This document shows positions 36,271 to 48,715 of a DNA stretch of 64,000 bases, piece by piece. This DNA is from Lithospermum erythrorhizon (lineage: Eukaryota > Streptophyta > Magnoliopsida > Boraginales > Boraginaceae). The position numbers were made by a program, and so were the translations under genes. How positions within the stretch are numbered: position 1 is the stretch's first letter; each line of letters starts with the position of its first letter. Below the pieces are notes generated by a model, which made no database searches, was not told the origin of the DNA, and saw only the letters and a program-made list of their open reading frames with translations. The stretch is taken from the NCBI GenBank assembly GCA_019722365.1, contig JADFUC010001351.1, positions 248,001 through 312,000 of the forward strand, read 5' to 3'.

Positions 36271-37254
36271 TTTATTTAAAAGTCCCCTGACCGAACTCCG
36301 GTGACTTAAGTCGCTGAAAGTTCCCTTTAACCACTAAAAATATTCGACGTTCTAAAGATTTTATTATTTATCCGTGATTTCGAATAATAAAATCTCTAGG
36401 AAATCTTCAAGTACAGCATCATTTATCAAATCCGACGTATTTACTCATCGCCTAAGATTCTCCCACGATGACATCTACAATATTGGGCCACTCGATATGG
36501 ACTCGGTCGGGCTTCGAGCTCGGGTCTCGAAGTCGATACGTAGCGCCCGGACAGGCCCTGACGGCGGTATTGCCTCGACCGTGCGTGTCAGACGGACTGG
36601 ATCTTTGTCTCTGACTTCGATCTCGAATGCGTTTTGATGACTCGGGACCTATCCGCTTAGCCGGATAAATACGCCGATTGCCAGCCTACACGCCTCTTTC
36701 GATAGCATACTGGCTTTGACGCTTCAATTTCTTTCGACGTACGCGGGACTTTGGCGATGATACGTGTTCACCGACGCTTCAATACTTGTCTTCAAGCCAT
36801 CGACTAGTTCTCGGTGAGTCGAGCAATACAGATCGAACTCAACCTTCATTATATCTAACGCCGGATTTAAAGGGCTTCAAAGCACTGCCTCCCACCCTTC
36901 GACTTTTACTGGGGTCGAGCTGGCAACAAATTTTCCATCACCATGTAATTGGCCCTCACTTCTTCTAGATATTCCGCTGGCCTATTCAAGTGTAGTGGTG
37001 TAGTGGCTCAGCCATACTGATCCTCTCCCGGATCTGGATGTGAATATGAGGCCTTGAAGCAGCCGTTGTTTCATGAACTTGGTTGGGATGGATAACTCTT
37101 ATCATTGAGTCTCGGATCGGCCCACCTTTCCTAACGGTTTTAGGCGCCTATTTCAATATCATCGTGCCATCCTGCATCGCTTTTTTCCTTTGAATCTTCA
37201 AGTCGAGATGCCACGTATCCTCGGCCGTATTTTTCTTCTTCGTAATTTTTTCAA

Positions 37255-37778
37255 GAATCCTCGCTCTACTTTTCTCTCCCCACTTCCACTTATTTCTTGA
37301 TTTTCTCGAAAATACGATATATATAGGCCAAATGATTTTGATCGGGTTGGTTGCTTTTCACGATCATGATCTCGACTGTTGATTTTCGAGGCATTTATCT
37401 AGACCGGCTGGATATTTTCAGATGACTTATTCTTTTTGCTAATAATAGTCATGCCTTCTTTGAGGTTTTTAGGTCAAAATGATTTTATTTATCGACTCGA
37501 CATTTCCTTTGCTTTATTAATTTAAGCCTCAGATCTTCTCAAGAACCCTATTCGGGTTTAAAATTAGGTTTATTTAACGAATCCTAATTTTAACTCTAAA
37601 ATTAATATCGCGCCTCGAATCCCTAGAACTTATTATTTTCTCCCCGGCTTGAATTTAATTCGAAAAGTTTCTATAACCCTAATCAACACGCCAGAATCGG
37701 TTGAAAATTAATTCAATTAATACATCTATAAAATGAACTTTATTAATTAAAATTAATTAAAAATTCTACTATCTACAA
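37255..37778 (-). repeat. LTR-like copy (family C), left
   Basis: About 520 bp similar to 42240-42757. Shared pieces include CCACTTCCACTTA, TTTCAGATGACTTATTCT, TTAGGTCAAAATNGATTTA and AACCCTAATCAACACG, ending AATTCTACTATCTAC. Many small indels indicate age. Confidence 0.8.
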
Positions 37779-37919
37779 ATGCCTCTTCAACTCCGCACAT
37801 ACGTAGTAAGTTTCGCGCCGAACACCGCAAGTTCTCGGCAAATTTAAATACGATCATCTACGCTCGGTTTTTTCTTTTGGATTTTATCGGCCTCCTGTTA
37901 CCCGGATCCTTGCATTTTG

Positions 37920-38045
37920 ATGGATTTGGTGCTCAGTGGCTAGGGAAGTCTTGGCACAATTTAATTTCTAATTTAAGAAATTAATAATTGCTGCCCCGGA
38001 TATAAACCACATAAATTTCGGGAGCAATATCGAGGTTCGATTCGC
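37920..38045 (+). other. Possible tRNA-like (SINE) promoter boxes, weak
   Basis: GGTGCTCAGTGG near 37929 resembles a pol III A box and GAGGTTCGATTCGCC near 38030 resembles a B box. They are about 100 bp apart, wider than usual. This might be an interrupted tRNA-derived SINE, but it could be chance. Confidence 0.2.
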
Positions 38046-39589
38046 CTTCATTAATTTCCGATCCTCGTGACGCTGCTAATTAATTTCTATGAAAATATAA
38101 TTTTATTATGAATTTAAGTCATAATAAAATATATGATTTTTTTTTTAAATTTTATGCCAATATGGCAAAAGATAATCGATGGGTCTTCAATTTATCTTAA
38201 GTGTTCGGGTTCTTTAGTGTACCGGATAACTCGTGAATTTGAATTTGGTCTTCTGCTGAATACGAAATAACGAAAATTTGGCCTACTGAACTGATTTTCA
38301 AAAATCACGCAAGGCGCTCACTGCTTTTTGTCTCTATTGACACTTCAAAAACTCGGGTCCACTTGTCCTACTTAAACCTCAGACAAGATCATACCTATGT
38401 TTAAAAATTCTAAAGAAAAAATTCTTCCCTTCTTCTCCATACTGTCAGTCAAAATCACTCATCACCATCCCAACGCTGATTTTCTTTCTTTTTTTTGATG
38501 CTTGTACGTAGGTGTAGGATGTAGAATCGAGCTTGAATATCTTCCCCTCCATTCCTCCATGATTTTCGAACCAAACAGGGTTCAAAAAACTTTTTTTTTT
38601 TGAAATTTTCGAACCTATTATGGTTCAAAACTATTTTTTTAAATTCTTTTTCTTCCGGGTTGGTCTCTTATGATATTCTGATAACCGCTTTGTATTGCAT
38701 CCATCCCCTTGTAGTTCCCGCCTCCTATCGATCTTCTCGCCTATTTCTGATCCCTTGCCTGCAAAGATCACCTTTTTCTTGATCCCGCATGAATTTCAAA
38801 TTGATAGATAACTCCTTGATGCTTTTATGCCATATATAATATTTGAATTAGGAGTTAAACGGTATGCTAAACTCCGTAGTTCGCATAGTGTATTTGCATG
38901 AAATTTGGTAGAACCATTTCAAGTATGGAGTTCGAATTTTATTTATTTTATTACCATTGATTGGTTGATCGGAATTTTTGAAATTCTAACAGAAAGTTCC
39001 CATACGGTTCCTGCATACCCCTGATTTTTTGCTTAATTTTCTGAATTTTTCTGATGCCTCTGTTTGACTGTTCTTTTGCATGTCAGCCTTTGCTTGGCGC
39101 CGACTTGTAGTCCTGAGGTCATCTCCTCGTTACTCATCTTCTTGACGAGAACCACCCATGGTCTCGAAGAGACTGAGTAGAGGAATGCATTGCATCAACC
39201 ACTTCAAGTGGGTACCTCGAAGCTTTTAGATATTTGAATTACAGGAAGCCATGTAATTCCTTGCATTTAATGCTACATACCCAAAGTATTTTGGCCATAT
39301 TTTTTTTGCTCATTTGCCCTGCTTTTTAATGTTCCTTATATGAATGCTTAGGTATCTGACCCCTCTATCTTTTGTTTTCTGGACTTGTCTGCATTTGAGT
39401 TTGTCTTCATGCCCAAATCCGCCTGAACGTAGCACGCTCCTTTTTGTGCATATGATCGCTTTTACGTTATCTTTTCTTTCGCTACTGGTTATTGAGGCGG
39501 GCGGTAGTTTGTCCCGTGTCCTTCTTTTGCTCCGCATATACCTTTACCTCAGCGGGGTTGGTTTCTTTTCACGGACGCTGCTTGATGTA

Positions 39590-40080
39590 ACTCGACTCTA
39601 TCTTTCGCGCTGCTGCCACTGGCTCCGCCCTCTCGAAGTTTTTCATCCCGCTTATGTAGGCTGCCTCCGCTCTACTTGAGTTTTCTTTCACCTTTGGGAT
39701 AGTGGTCTTCTGAATTCGATCACCCGGCCTCCCCCGTCTGCTTGCTCGAGTCGCGACTCGGACTCTCATCTTTTGCGCGGGGCGCTGCCTCCGGCTCGGG
39801 CCTGAAGCTTTTTTTCAATTCCGCTTATGCGTCATCCGTTGTTTCTGAGTTTTTTCACCCATAGGATAGGTTCTTCTAGAGTTCGACCACTCCGCCTCCC
39901 GTCTGCTTTGTCAGCCAAGGTGACTTCGACCTCTATCTTTTTAGTGTGTTCGCCCTGATCCGCCTCGACTTTTCTTCACCCCTTTGTACGGTGTTGGCCT
40001 CCGACTTACTCTGAAGTTTTCTTCACCCCTCGGATAAATAACTTCAGAGTTCAATTGCTCCTGCAAGGCTCTGGGTCAAG
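39590..40080. repeat. Degenerate tandem repeat, about 165-170 bp unit
   Basis: Three decayed units begin near 39593, 39757 and 39928. Each has CTCTATCTTTT/CTCATCTTTT, a CTGCCTCCG- or CGCCTCCC-like piece and CTTTCACCCNNNGGATA. The region lies between the integrase remnant and the left LTR-like copy. Tat-lineage gypsy elements commonly hold such repeats downstream of pol. Confidence 0.6.
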
Positions 40081-41110
40081 TTTCACCCATCCCTTCCTAA
40101 AGCAAGGAGCAAGAGCCTAGGCCTTATCTCGATAACCCGTTTTTTATCGCTTTTATTTTCTGTTGCCAGTCAGGCTACGGCTTCTTCTTCTTTCACGGGC
40201 GTTTCTCCTTCCCACCTTACTCTTTCCTCTATCAGCGCTTACCCCGGGAGTAAATTTTATCAAGTTCTCGAAGTAGCACTACCGCTAATGATCAATACAT
40301 ATCGCATACGTATAAGCCGTGGTCGCCTGCAGAAACGGTGGCCCAACTCGTAGACATTGAGTATGAGATTTTTCGAGCAACCGGAGACAGACTGAAGACA
40401 TCCTCGAGTATTCAAAGGACAAGCCAGAAGCCATGGACTTTTCTTCCAGCCGGGTTGACTCGACGGACACACTACCGATGAGGCTCACGTACGGCCCCTC
40501 TACTGAGCACTCTGTAAGATGCTCGCTCGGCTGGGCCGTTGCCTCAATCTCACGCAATTGTGAGCTCCTTTCCGCTACGATCATCACCACCTACATCGAT
40601 AGCATGGCCTCCGTCAACTATCGGGAGAGGAACCAGCGACCCCTCGTCCGATCCGGAGGCGACGCTTCATCGCGCTGAGTTTACGGGCTGTCTGGGCCGT
40701 ACTTTCTGTGCCCACGTGAGCTTTTCGACAGGAAGCCGCCAGAAATACCGCCCTGGAGCACCGCCAGAGTCGCTCACTTTATTTAGGCCAATGGGAAGCT
40801 CTGTTGTGAGCGCCGAGCACCTTCTTCCTTTTCAGCTTTTTGCTTTTCTTTTGTTCTATCCGTATTTCCACGTCTTGTTTCTTTTGATGTACGCTGGATG
40901 ATTATGATTTATAATGACAAAATCTGAGTTTTCATTTTATCACTATTTACCTTCTGTGCGCTTTTATTCGTTGTGATGGTGCTTTCATTATTTCCTATTT
41001 TAAAAGAAAATAAATAAAAGAATTTACGAGGTTACACGAACTTGGATGTGATCTAAGTCGTGATACGCATTCTCGTGGAACAGGTTTCGAGGATCACCAA
41101 CGTAGTCTGG

Positions 41111-41250
41111 GCGGGCGCTTATACTCTTACCGAAGAGTTGTACATAGTTTATCCTCTCATCAAGGAGCTGGTAGATAGTTTAAGCTCGTGACGGGAGCGC
41201 CAGATAGTTTAAGCTCTCATCCGGGAGTACGTAGATGCTTTTAAGCGCCG
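41111..41250. repeat. 30-bp tandem repeat downstream of the gypsy pol remnant
   Basis: ATAGTTT-type starts recur at 41141, 41171, 41201 and 41231, exactly 30 bp apart. Each unit has the form NAGATAGTTTAAGCTCTCAT plus a GGGAGC-like end. A poorer fifth copy may precede them. Confidence 0.8.
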
Positions 41251-41284
41251 CATCTGTGAAAGATCCTGCTCTAAACTCTACGTA

Positions 41285-41755
41285 GTATTTCTTCAGATAA
41301 TGACCTATCGACGTGGTCCTACCCTTACTCCTCCCCGATACCAAATATGTATTTATCCACTGGGTGTGTACTGTTGCACCACATATGGCCTCGTCCTACT
41401 AGTACCATCTTTGCATTTTTCCCAATGCTAACGGACCGCTTAACGCCTAGCACCATGCCATCTACTGATAGGATCACTGAGAACCTTCATATATGCTTTC
41501 GAGATTCGAGACTGGTAGCATTGTAACCTCTGCTGTGCTTGGAGCCTTTGCTCGTTGAGTGAGTCTAATTCTTGCAATCTAAGTTGCATGGCTTCATCTA
41601 AAGTAACCCTTCATTCAACGGGCCACTCAGCCGACCTGATCCGCACTTCTGGTGAGACGCCTTCCGAATTGCAGACAACGTTGCATGAGTAAATTACAAG
41701 TGGGCGCTTTTATTTGTTATTCTATATGCCCATAGAGCCTCTTCTATCTGTTGGA
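41285..41755 (-). pseudogene. Ty3-gypsy (Tat-like) integrase C-terminal remnant
   Basis: Minus-strand translation reads IEEALWAYRITNKSA at about 41740-41700. It then gives VTLDEAMQLRLQELDSLNEQ and RLQAQQRLQCYQSRISKAYM over 41607-41485. In other frames it continues with PYVVQQYTPSG and GVRVGP near 41385-41310. These are the LPxALWAYR end of the integrase core, the following coiled region and the WxGPYVV...G...V chromatin/GPY-type C-terminus of Tat-group gypsy polyproteins. Frames change several times and stops are present. The 5' side ends abruptly at the LTR-like copy at 41750, so the rest of pol is missing. Confidence 0.8.
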
Positions 41756-42757
41756 AAATTATGCAACTTGTTCACAATAAAATAAATAAATGCAACCAAG
41801 ATCAAATAAATGTGTAATAACGAATTACAAAACACATATATAATATAATTCATACATGTATGAATACGAGAGTACTTACAATACGCTAGCGGATGGTGGC
41901 AACTTTCTTCCTCACAAATCCTCCGAGGAATCCCTCAAGACCTCAAGCGAATGCCTCCAAGCAATTCTTACACACCAAGAAATGTCGAGTTACCTTAATC
42001 GACTTGCTAGACCCACTTGTTAATCGGACAGCACCTGGAATAAACCCTGACTAAACCCAAAGCGGGAGAAAGTGTGGCGCGTAATTTTTAGTAAGATTTA
42101 AATGAAATTCTTAGTTTTTCATTTCATCTTTTTCCCTTATATAAGTCTTTTTTCGTTTCAGCTTGAATACTGACTGCTTGATAAATAGCTAATCATGTCT
42201 AACTAACTTATTACTAAACGAAAAGTAACTTTAACAAAGCTTATAATGTTCTTCCTCGTTTCTCTCCCACTTCCACTTACTTTACCTTTCGAAATACGGG
42301 TATTTATAAAGCCAGCCTAATTTGATTGGTCGGCTCATTTTCAAAGTGATCACGCATCTCGACTGGCCGATTTTGACCGCCACGATTTCAGATGACTTAT
42401 TCTCCAAGAATATGAGTCACATTTCGAGGTTTAGGTCAAAATTGATTTATTTATCGACCATTTTCTCGCTTTTATTAATTTAAACCCCAAGATCTTTCTC
42501 GAAAACTCCTATTCGTGGGTTTAAAAATTAGGTTTATTTATTGTAAAACCCTAATTTTAACCTAAAATTAATATCGTGTCCTCAACCATGAATCCTATTA
42601 TTTTTTCCTGACTTGAATTTAGTTCGAAAGCTCGAGTGAACCCTAATCAACACGTGTAATCGTGTGATCGGTTGAAAAACTAATTCAATTAATAAATCCA
42701 TAAAATGAACTTTATTAATTGAAATTAATTAAAATTCTACTATCTACGAAACATTTC
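41750..42757 (-). repeat. LTR-like copy (family C), right, about 1.0 kb
   Basis: On the minus strand it runs from TAGATAGTAGAATTTTAATT to GCATAATTTTCCAACA, with TTTATAAATACCC as a likely TATA. The CA end directly abuts integrase sequence. Related copies are at 37255-37778 (same orientation), 57139-57765 (opposite) and a fragment at 48535-48610. Confidence 0.7.
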
Positions 42758-45700
42758 GATATATTGATAAGACCTTCATCTCTAGCTATAGTACAAAGAG
42801 TTAATTGATGAAATAGTCCCAACAATGGAAGTTCGATTTAGTCCCGATAAAGGGCTTTAAGATTACAGCTTTGGCCCCAAGCATGACAAGTGCCGTTAAA
42901 ACTAACCTAAAAACAGCGATCAGAATTCACATTGTCGCTAAAGTTGTCATGTTTCACTCTCACACATTCTCTTTTGATTACCGACAATTCTTTGCATCTA
43001 TTTTACCATTCTACTTGTTATCCATCCAAATTAATTTTCTACAAATAGACTTACTCCAACATAATTTTAGGAGATTATTTTGGAGTAGACATGTTAGAAT
43101 TCGCCAGAAAATATGTAAGCACCGGCGAAAATCAAAAAGAGAATCAGAAGAGCGAATACGACAATTTACTTAATTTGAGCTATTAATACCATTTGTCGTT
43201 GGGCTTAATATCACAATCATAACAACACCAAACACAACTTTAAGGCCACATCGTGAACTAAATCCCACTTTTTATATTTCTCTCGGTACCACTTATACCT
43301 TTATCCCACTAGTATAGACCACTTCACTAATTAACTCACAATAAAAATGTTAGAAATTCAAGTCATCATTATAGAATGTAATAGTTGTGTATTTTTAGCA
43401 TTCATTATTTCCCCATAACTTTGATGACCTTTAAGAGTTTTGGCACTTCCCCTTCTCCTATCAAATCGCTCGACAAAATGCTAAACCATTTTAAACAGGA
43501 AGAGTTGGCATCAATTTGTATAGCCGCAATATGATTTTATCATACATGTCTTTTCCCCATTGTCATTATCTTTAGAAATCTAAGAAGATATTCTATTTTA
43601 ATGTTCTTAAATGTTACTTTGTCTCTTTTGAATTACGTAAACTATTGTCTACGTACCACGGAGTACCTCTAATACATTAATTAATTCCTTAATAATATAA
43701 TAAGACTACGTACACTTTCCTATTAAACTAGTAATAACTTGATGACTACGTAAGGATGAATTCAATTTGTCAAATCAAAATAATTCTTCCGTTTCTATAT
43801 ACTTATCTTTCTAACCTTAATTTTTTCGTTTTAAAAATATTTATTACTCTGGTGATAAAATCGTATTTCTACATTTTTAATATACTTTTTCAATTACTTT
43901 TATTACTAAATTAACAACCAACCAATTATATGGCTTTCAATTAATCACATTTTACAAGCTGAAATATTTTTATTACTTTTTATTTTTCTTAATCGCAAAT
44001 GACTAGAAAAACTTACCATATAAATTTTTATGACTTATGATTGGGGATGAGAGTAATTTCAAACCATTAACTTTCATTGTTACAGATTCAAGTTAATTGT
44101 CAAAATAGTTCCAAATAATGGTGACGAAATAGAATTTGGCCCCCAATAATAACGAAGACTTTTGATCCACCACACAATAACGTAAAGACTGATCTCGATA
44201 GCCACATATTTATCGTGACTTTGGCCCAAATAACGACATTTGTTACAATAATCAGATCATCACTATCTTTAACCAAAGCATTACGTCACAATTATTTAAT
44301 TGTAAAAAGACAACTCAGATCCGTTTATTCAAACCATTTCGACAATTACTCTTCCAAATCTGTGGAAGATGTGTTGAAATGGACTAGAAGATACTAGAGT
44401 ATATTAGAAGGTATATCAAAGTATGGAGATGAATCCAGAATAATATACTTCGTAGTAGAATATATTATGATATATATATAGGATAGTAATAAGTATATAT
44501 CATAATAAATATATATCATAATATTATAATAAGATCCAAATATTAATATATTATATATCTTTTGAATCGATATCAATAAACATAATTTGAAATAGAGGAG
44601 CGACCTCTTAATTTAAAGACCAAGTATTTTCACAAAAGCTGTCTGTGAACTTTTCTCATGAACTTGGATGCATGTCCAATCTCATCTCTTCCTATATTTT
44701 TTCTCGGATTACCTTTTCTTTCTAGGACAAAATAGTTATAACAGTAATTATAGAAGACAAGTCGTATAAGACATACAGTATAAGGCTGATTGTACATAAC
44801 AAGCCTGCAACATTATTAAAGCAAAAGAAGTTGATAATAATAATTTGTGGTCCTTTCATGTAATAAGTAAACCTCAAAATTATCTACTTTAATGGACTAG
44901 ATTATAATTATGTATCTTGTTTTTGTGCCTCATTATCTTTTTTGCTTCTCTTAATTTTTTTAATAATATGAATATTATGAGTATATTTTCATGTCATATA
45001 AAAGTAAAAAAATTCTTGTTTTCTAACTCTTGGATATAATCGAATAAATTAAATTTTTTTATTATATTACCTACACTTTTTATCTACTCTGAAATAGTAA
45101 ATAGTGTTTTTGCATATCTCTATTCTTGAATCGATTCGAAAATAATTTTACAACTATCATAATGATAAAATTATGTAATATCCGATTCTATTTATCTTAA
45201 TATGATTGAAACCTAGTCATAGTCATTTGGATATATTAATGCTAATGTAATATGAAGATCATGATTAGTCCTACATGTTTGTTGACATGCATGCATGATG
45301 CATCACTACCGACAAAGACTTGTCAGTGTAGTATAGGGAAAATAATTAGTCTGTTTTATCCGTTATAGAAAGATGAAAGTTTCTGATCTTCTGCGCTATA
45401 CATAAGTAATACCAACAATAATCATAATTACTGTTGGAATTAGGAGTATTAGTCAAGTGTAGGGCGTTCTTGAAAAGCTGCTCAAGCGACCAAGCAAGTT
45501 TGATGGGATTGATGCCAACTTAAAAAGGTGTTCAAAGAATTTTGAGGCACAATTATTAGTTATTAGTGTGACGGTTTCACACTTTATTATATTATAAGTG
45601 CGTGCTCGGTTAGTGCATTAAATTCTTAACCTTTTGCAATAATGATTATTTGTTCCTTAGCATGGGCTAAGCCTGAAAGCACATTAAGATTCATGTCATT

Positions 45701-46268
45701 TAGTGTGGAACAGGACAGAGACATTATTAAAGGACCCCTAGATCATTATACACACAAATAAAGATAGGAAGGGTAAGATGATGAGCTATTCTAATCTCAT
45801 TAATTCAATCCAAATAATCCAATAATATAGCATCCAGCAACAGTAGATTTCCTAGATGATGAGATGTATGCATTTACAACAGTTGGGCACGTTCACTTGT
45901 ATAACATGTGGCCATCATATGCATGTAAAAATACAAAATGATGAGCAATAATGTATGTTATTCACACAATTTAAGATAAAACCCATGATAAGAACAAATT
46001 TGGCTATGCAGCTATCATGAAAGGGGTAATTGATCAGTTTTCACTCTACATTATCTCGTAGTAAGTGGTACTTAATTAGCTTGCAAGTTTTAGTCCTCTC
46101 ACTTTCTCCGATGGCAGAATAATTTTTCACTTTATTACGAAATGGTGAAAGTGGAATCTAATCTTTGGAGGGAATCTGTGGTATTCCGCCAGGAATATGC
46201 TAGTGAAGATGAGTATCTCTCGTACGAATAACGAACTGTCCGACGATCTTTAAGACAATAAATAGATA
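42758..46268. other. AT-rich intergenic DNA
   Basis: No supported gene. Two stretches (42789-42960 and 44090-44280) contain similar phrases about equally spaced words such as AATAGTCCCAACAATGG / AATAGTTCCAAATAATGG and CTTTGGCCC. This suggests two old copies of one repeat. A highly AT-rich, self-complementary ATATAT stretch lies at 44455-44560. Confidence 0.4.
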
Positions 46269-46434
46269 CTCCATCCGTTTCAAAATAAATGATTGTTTCG
46301 ATGAAAAATGATTTATTAAAAATTATAAAAAACTACATTGAGATTGTAAGAAACTATATTAAAATTGTAAACAATCAATTATTGTGAAAAAGTAATTTTT
46401 TTTTAAATAATAATCTATTTTAAAACGGAAAAAG
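46269..46434. mobile_element. Stowaway-like MITE, 166 bp
   Basis: Left end CTCCATCCGTTTCAAAATAA and reverse-complemented right end CTTTTTCCGTTTTAAAATAG are inverted repeats of the classic CTCCNTCCGT type. TA flanks both ends (46267-46268 and 46435-46436). It is non-coding. Confidence 0.85.
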
Positions 46435-46658
46435 TATGATGCATCAAAGGATAATAGTAAGGAGATAGTAGATAGAAATTGCTTTTTTAAAATTAGATTT
46501 ACCATTTTATAAGTTGATATCACCCTTTATGACATATGGAATGGTTGGACACTTAAACATGCATGATCAACGTACAAAACTCTATTACATGATCTAAGTG
46601 AACATCAACACTTTTTTGCATCCAAGAAATAGCTCATTGTATATATTATGGTATTTAT

Positions 46659-47961
46659 TAGAAGTGGCAAACGAATCTGACGGCCAGACATTGCAACGTC
46701 CAGAAATTATTGCATGTCCGGCGGCGAATACCTACTTATTCTGGGCTCGATATACCCTCAGATCAAAAAATGACGCTGGGCATCTGCTGATTTCAAACCG
46801 CACTCCTCAAGCAACTCTTAATATTTTTTTTTACTAAACGGTACCACCTCCTGTGATTTAATGCTCGCATTTCAAGTTTCGATCCTTGTGCACCCTGGCT
46901 AAAATCAACAAATAACATTTCTAATAAAATAACTTTTTATTAATACTCAAATAGCTATTTTAAGATATATAAATTTCTCTCAGCAAGATTCATACTGCAT
47001 AAACTTATGTTCATCACAATACAACGACACAAGTGTTCTCTCGCGACGAACCCGAAAGCCACGGTAAGTCACCAACTACAGGCGACTATCAACAAATCGT
47101 TTCACCCATCCGCTAAGATACGTGTTTCGCCACCATCCTCGAACCTTCCAGCGATTTTCACGCCATCAACAAATACCATAATCACCAGAAAAAAGTTGAC
47201 ACTTTCCGAATGTAGCCGTACCGATTTTTTCAAGGCTGATCTACGATAACCTTAGCACTTCTCAGACAAGACTCCTCCTAATTTCTTCCTCAAGGAGTCA
47301 TAGTAAACTTCATACGTGTGAACTTGTTATTAAGTTGATACTTAAGATTTGTGAACTCGCGGAATCTGCGGATTATTGTTGATACTTATGGTGTTTGAAG
47401 TTTAAAAAATGTTTTTATTTACGCATTCTTTGATGTTCGAATCCATTTTACATTTCACGCATGTTTGAACTCGTTGGTTTTAAGCTTTTAGATTATTATC
47501 AGACGTCAAGTTTGAACAATGTTTATGTTACTAGCCACGCTTATTAACTACAAGCCATTGTGACGCTTTACGTTATTTGCAAGAAATTGACATGCCAGGA
47601 ATGTCGTGGATTTGTGAAACGACCCTCGTGACTTTCCGCTATAAACTTGGTACTGCTTGGCCAACGCTACCACGCTTATAATGCAGCCCATTAACGCTTA
47701 GTAACGTCAGACGGCTCATAGTGAGCGAAACCCGCACTGGCCATTGGCCATTGTGACACGCTGCACCATTTCGTAGTCCTAATACCCACCGACATCGGAA
47801 TATCACGGCTGGTCCGGCCAGGCCCCGCCCATCCCTGTGCTCCAATCCGACCCATTAGTTAACGGTAATCGGGCCCGCTCAGGCCTGTGGGCCCGGACCA
47901 ATTCAACCGAAACGCGGTCGCGGTTTAACGCCCACCGAGCTCTGGTCGATTGCCATGTCTA
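46659..47961. mobile_element. Non-autonomous hAT element, 1.3 kb, perfect 8-bp target duplication
   Basis: The left end is TAGAAGTGGCAAACG. The reverse-complemented right end is TAGACATGGCAATCG. GTATTTAT is repeated exactly on both sides (46651-46658 and 47962-47969). The termini match those of the longer hAT at 11644-16339 (TAGACGTGGCAACC), so both belong to one family. The interior near 47640-47960 is GC-rich with CCACGCTT/AACGCTT words also seen in the subterminal parts of the long element. No transposase domain was found; a Pro/Ser/Thr-rich frame at 47007-47249 is not recognised. Confidence 0.9.
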
Positions 47962-48317
47962 GTATTTATCATGGTCTTAATAGGATAGCAAATTCTGGAC
48001 CCTAGTCCGGATTCGGCACATTCAAATTTGAATTAAGTTGGGCCAGCTCGCTTGGATAACACATTCGCACAATCACACTTGAACTGTTGCACAAGTGATC
48101 AACCCAATAGGTCCTTTGGGCTTCTTTCTCTTCATATAAATAGATCCAATTTAATTTAGACATCTTATGATCTTATCATGAAATTGATGAAATTATGACT
48201 TGTGTAGACATGGACACACCCGAAAGACACACGGCCAATCTACAAGCCTAAAAACTCTATTTGACCTCGACAGACGACAGACGACAGTCGACACCATAGG
48301 TGATTCAAGACTCTTGC

Positions 48318-48530
48318 AGTGTGTTTGGATAGGGTCAATCAGGATGAGGATAAATTTTTAAAATTAATATAGAAAAAATCGAATCAAAGCATGCATATAT
48401 TAAACTGCTGGTTACTATAACGTTGTGACACGCGAATCGCATAATTAAATGATTTATATACGTCATTCCACTTCATTCTCCCTTGATTTGAGGGGAATGA
48501 TAGTGTAAATGAGAGGTGATAGACAATCAA
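48318..48530. mobile_element. Possible MITE-like repeat
   Basis: A GTGTTTGGATAGGGTCAATC start is followed by AAATTTTTAAAATTAATATA. A similar pattern recurs at 61590-61860, which suggests one repeat family. Termini and target duplication could not be fixed. Confidence 0.35.
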
Positions 48531-48534
48531 ATTT

Positions 48535-48610
48535 TATTCATTATTTTTAATTAAATTCAATTTATTGGGATTAATTAAAATAATTAAATAAAGACCAATC
48601 ACACACAACT
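48535..48610 (+). repeat. Fragment of LTR family C
   Basis: TTTTTAATTAAATTCA, GGATTAATTAAA and AAATAAAGACCAA with TACATGTGTT match the start of the copy at 57139. The similarity stops where the SINE begins. Confidence 0.6.
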
Positions 48611-48715
48611 ACATGTGTTTAAAACCCCACCCACCGCCCCCTTACAACGAGAATCGAAATCCCAAGCACTAAGCCACCCAAGCTCCTAACTACTGCGCCA
48701 TTCGATGTTCCTCGT
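48610..48715 (-). repeat. tRNA-derived SINE
   Basis: On the minus strand TGGCGCAGTAGTTAGGAGC (from 48700) fits a pol III A box and GGGATTTCGATTCTC (about 48663-48649) fits a B box, with roughly normal tRNA spacing. A GC-rich body ends in GGTGGGTGGGGTTTT. The 3' end also occurs with an A run at 16018-16046. There is no anticodon stem or CCA-type tRNA structure, so it is not a tRNA gene. Confidence 0.6.

Larger units (their letters stand above)
36300..42757 (-). mobile_element. LTR-retrotransposon block (Ty3-gypsy, Tat-like remains)
   Basis: A compositionally distinct block, rich in CG/TCG words, contains an integrase C-terminal remnant on the minus strand (41285-41755) and two internal tandem repeats. 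A directly repeated LTR-like sequence occurs at 37255-37778 and 41750-42757. The LTR-like copies have a TATA word on the minus strand (TTTATAAATACCC near 42305), in agreement with minus orientation. The 36300-37250 part has no recognised domain. The outer limits are uncertain because no target duplication was found. It may be two nested elements rather than one. Confidence 0.6.

Noticed and set aside
41744..42753. CTATC on both sides of the right family C LTR as a target duplication
   Set aside because: The right-hand CTATC is conserved in the other LTR copies and so belongs to the LTR itself.
46840..46905. Second SINE or tRNA-like sequence
   Set aside because: Only a weak B-box-like word, no A box at proper spacing; it also lies inside the hAT element.
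47639..47845. 68-codon minus-strand frame in GC-rich DNA
   Set aside because: Lies in the subterminal GC-rich part of a hAT element; no protein similarity.
48610..48715. tRNA gene
   Set aside because: A and B boxes are present but the cloverleaf stems and anticodon loop are not; it fits a SINE.
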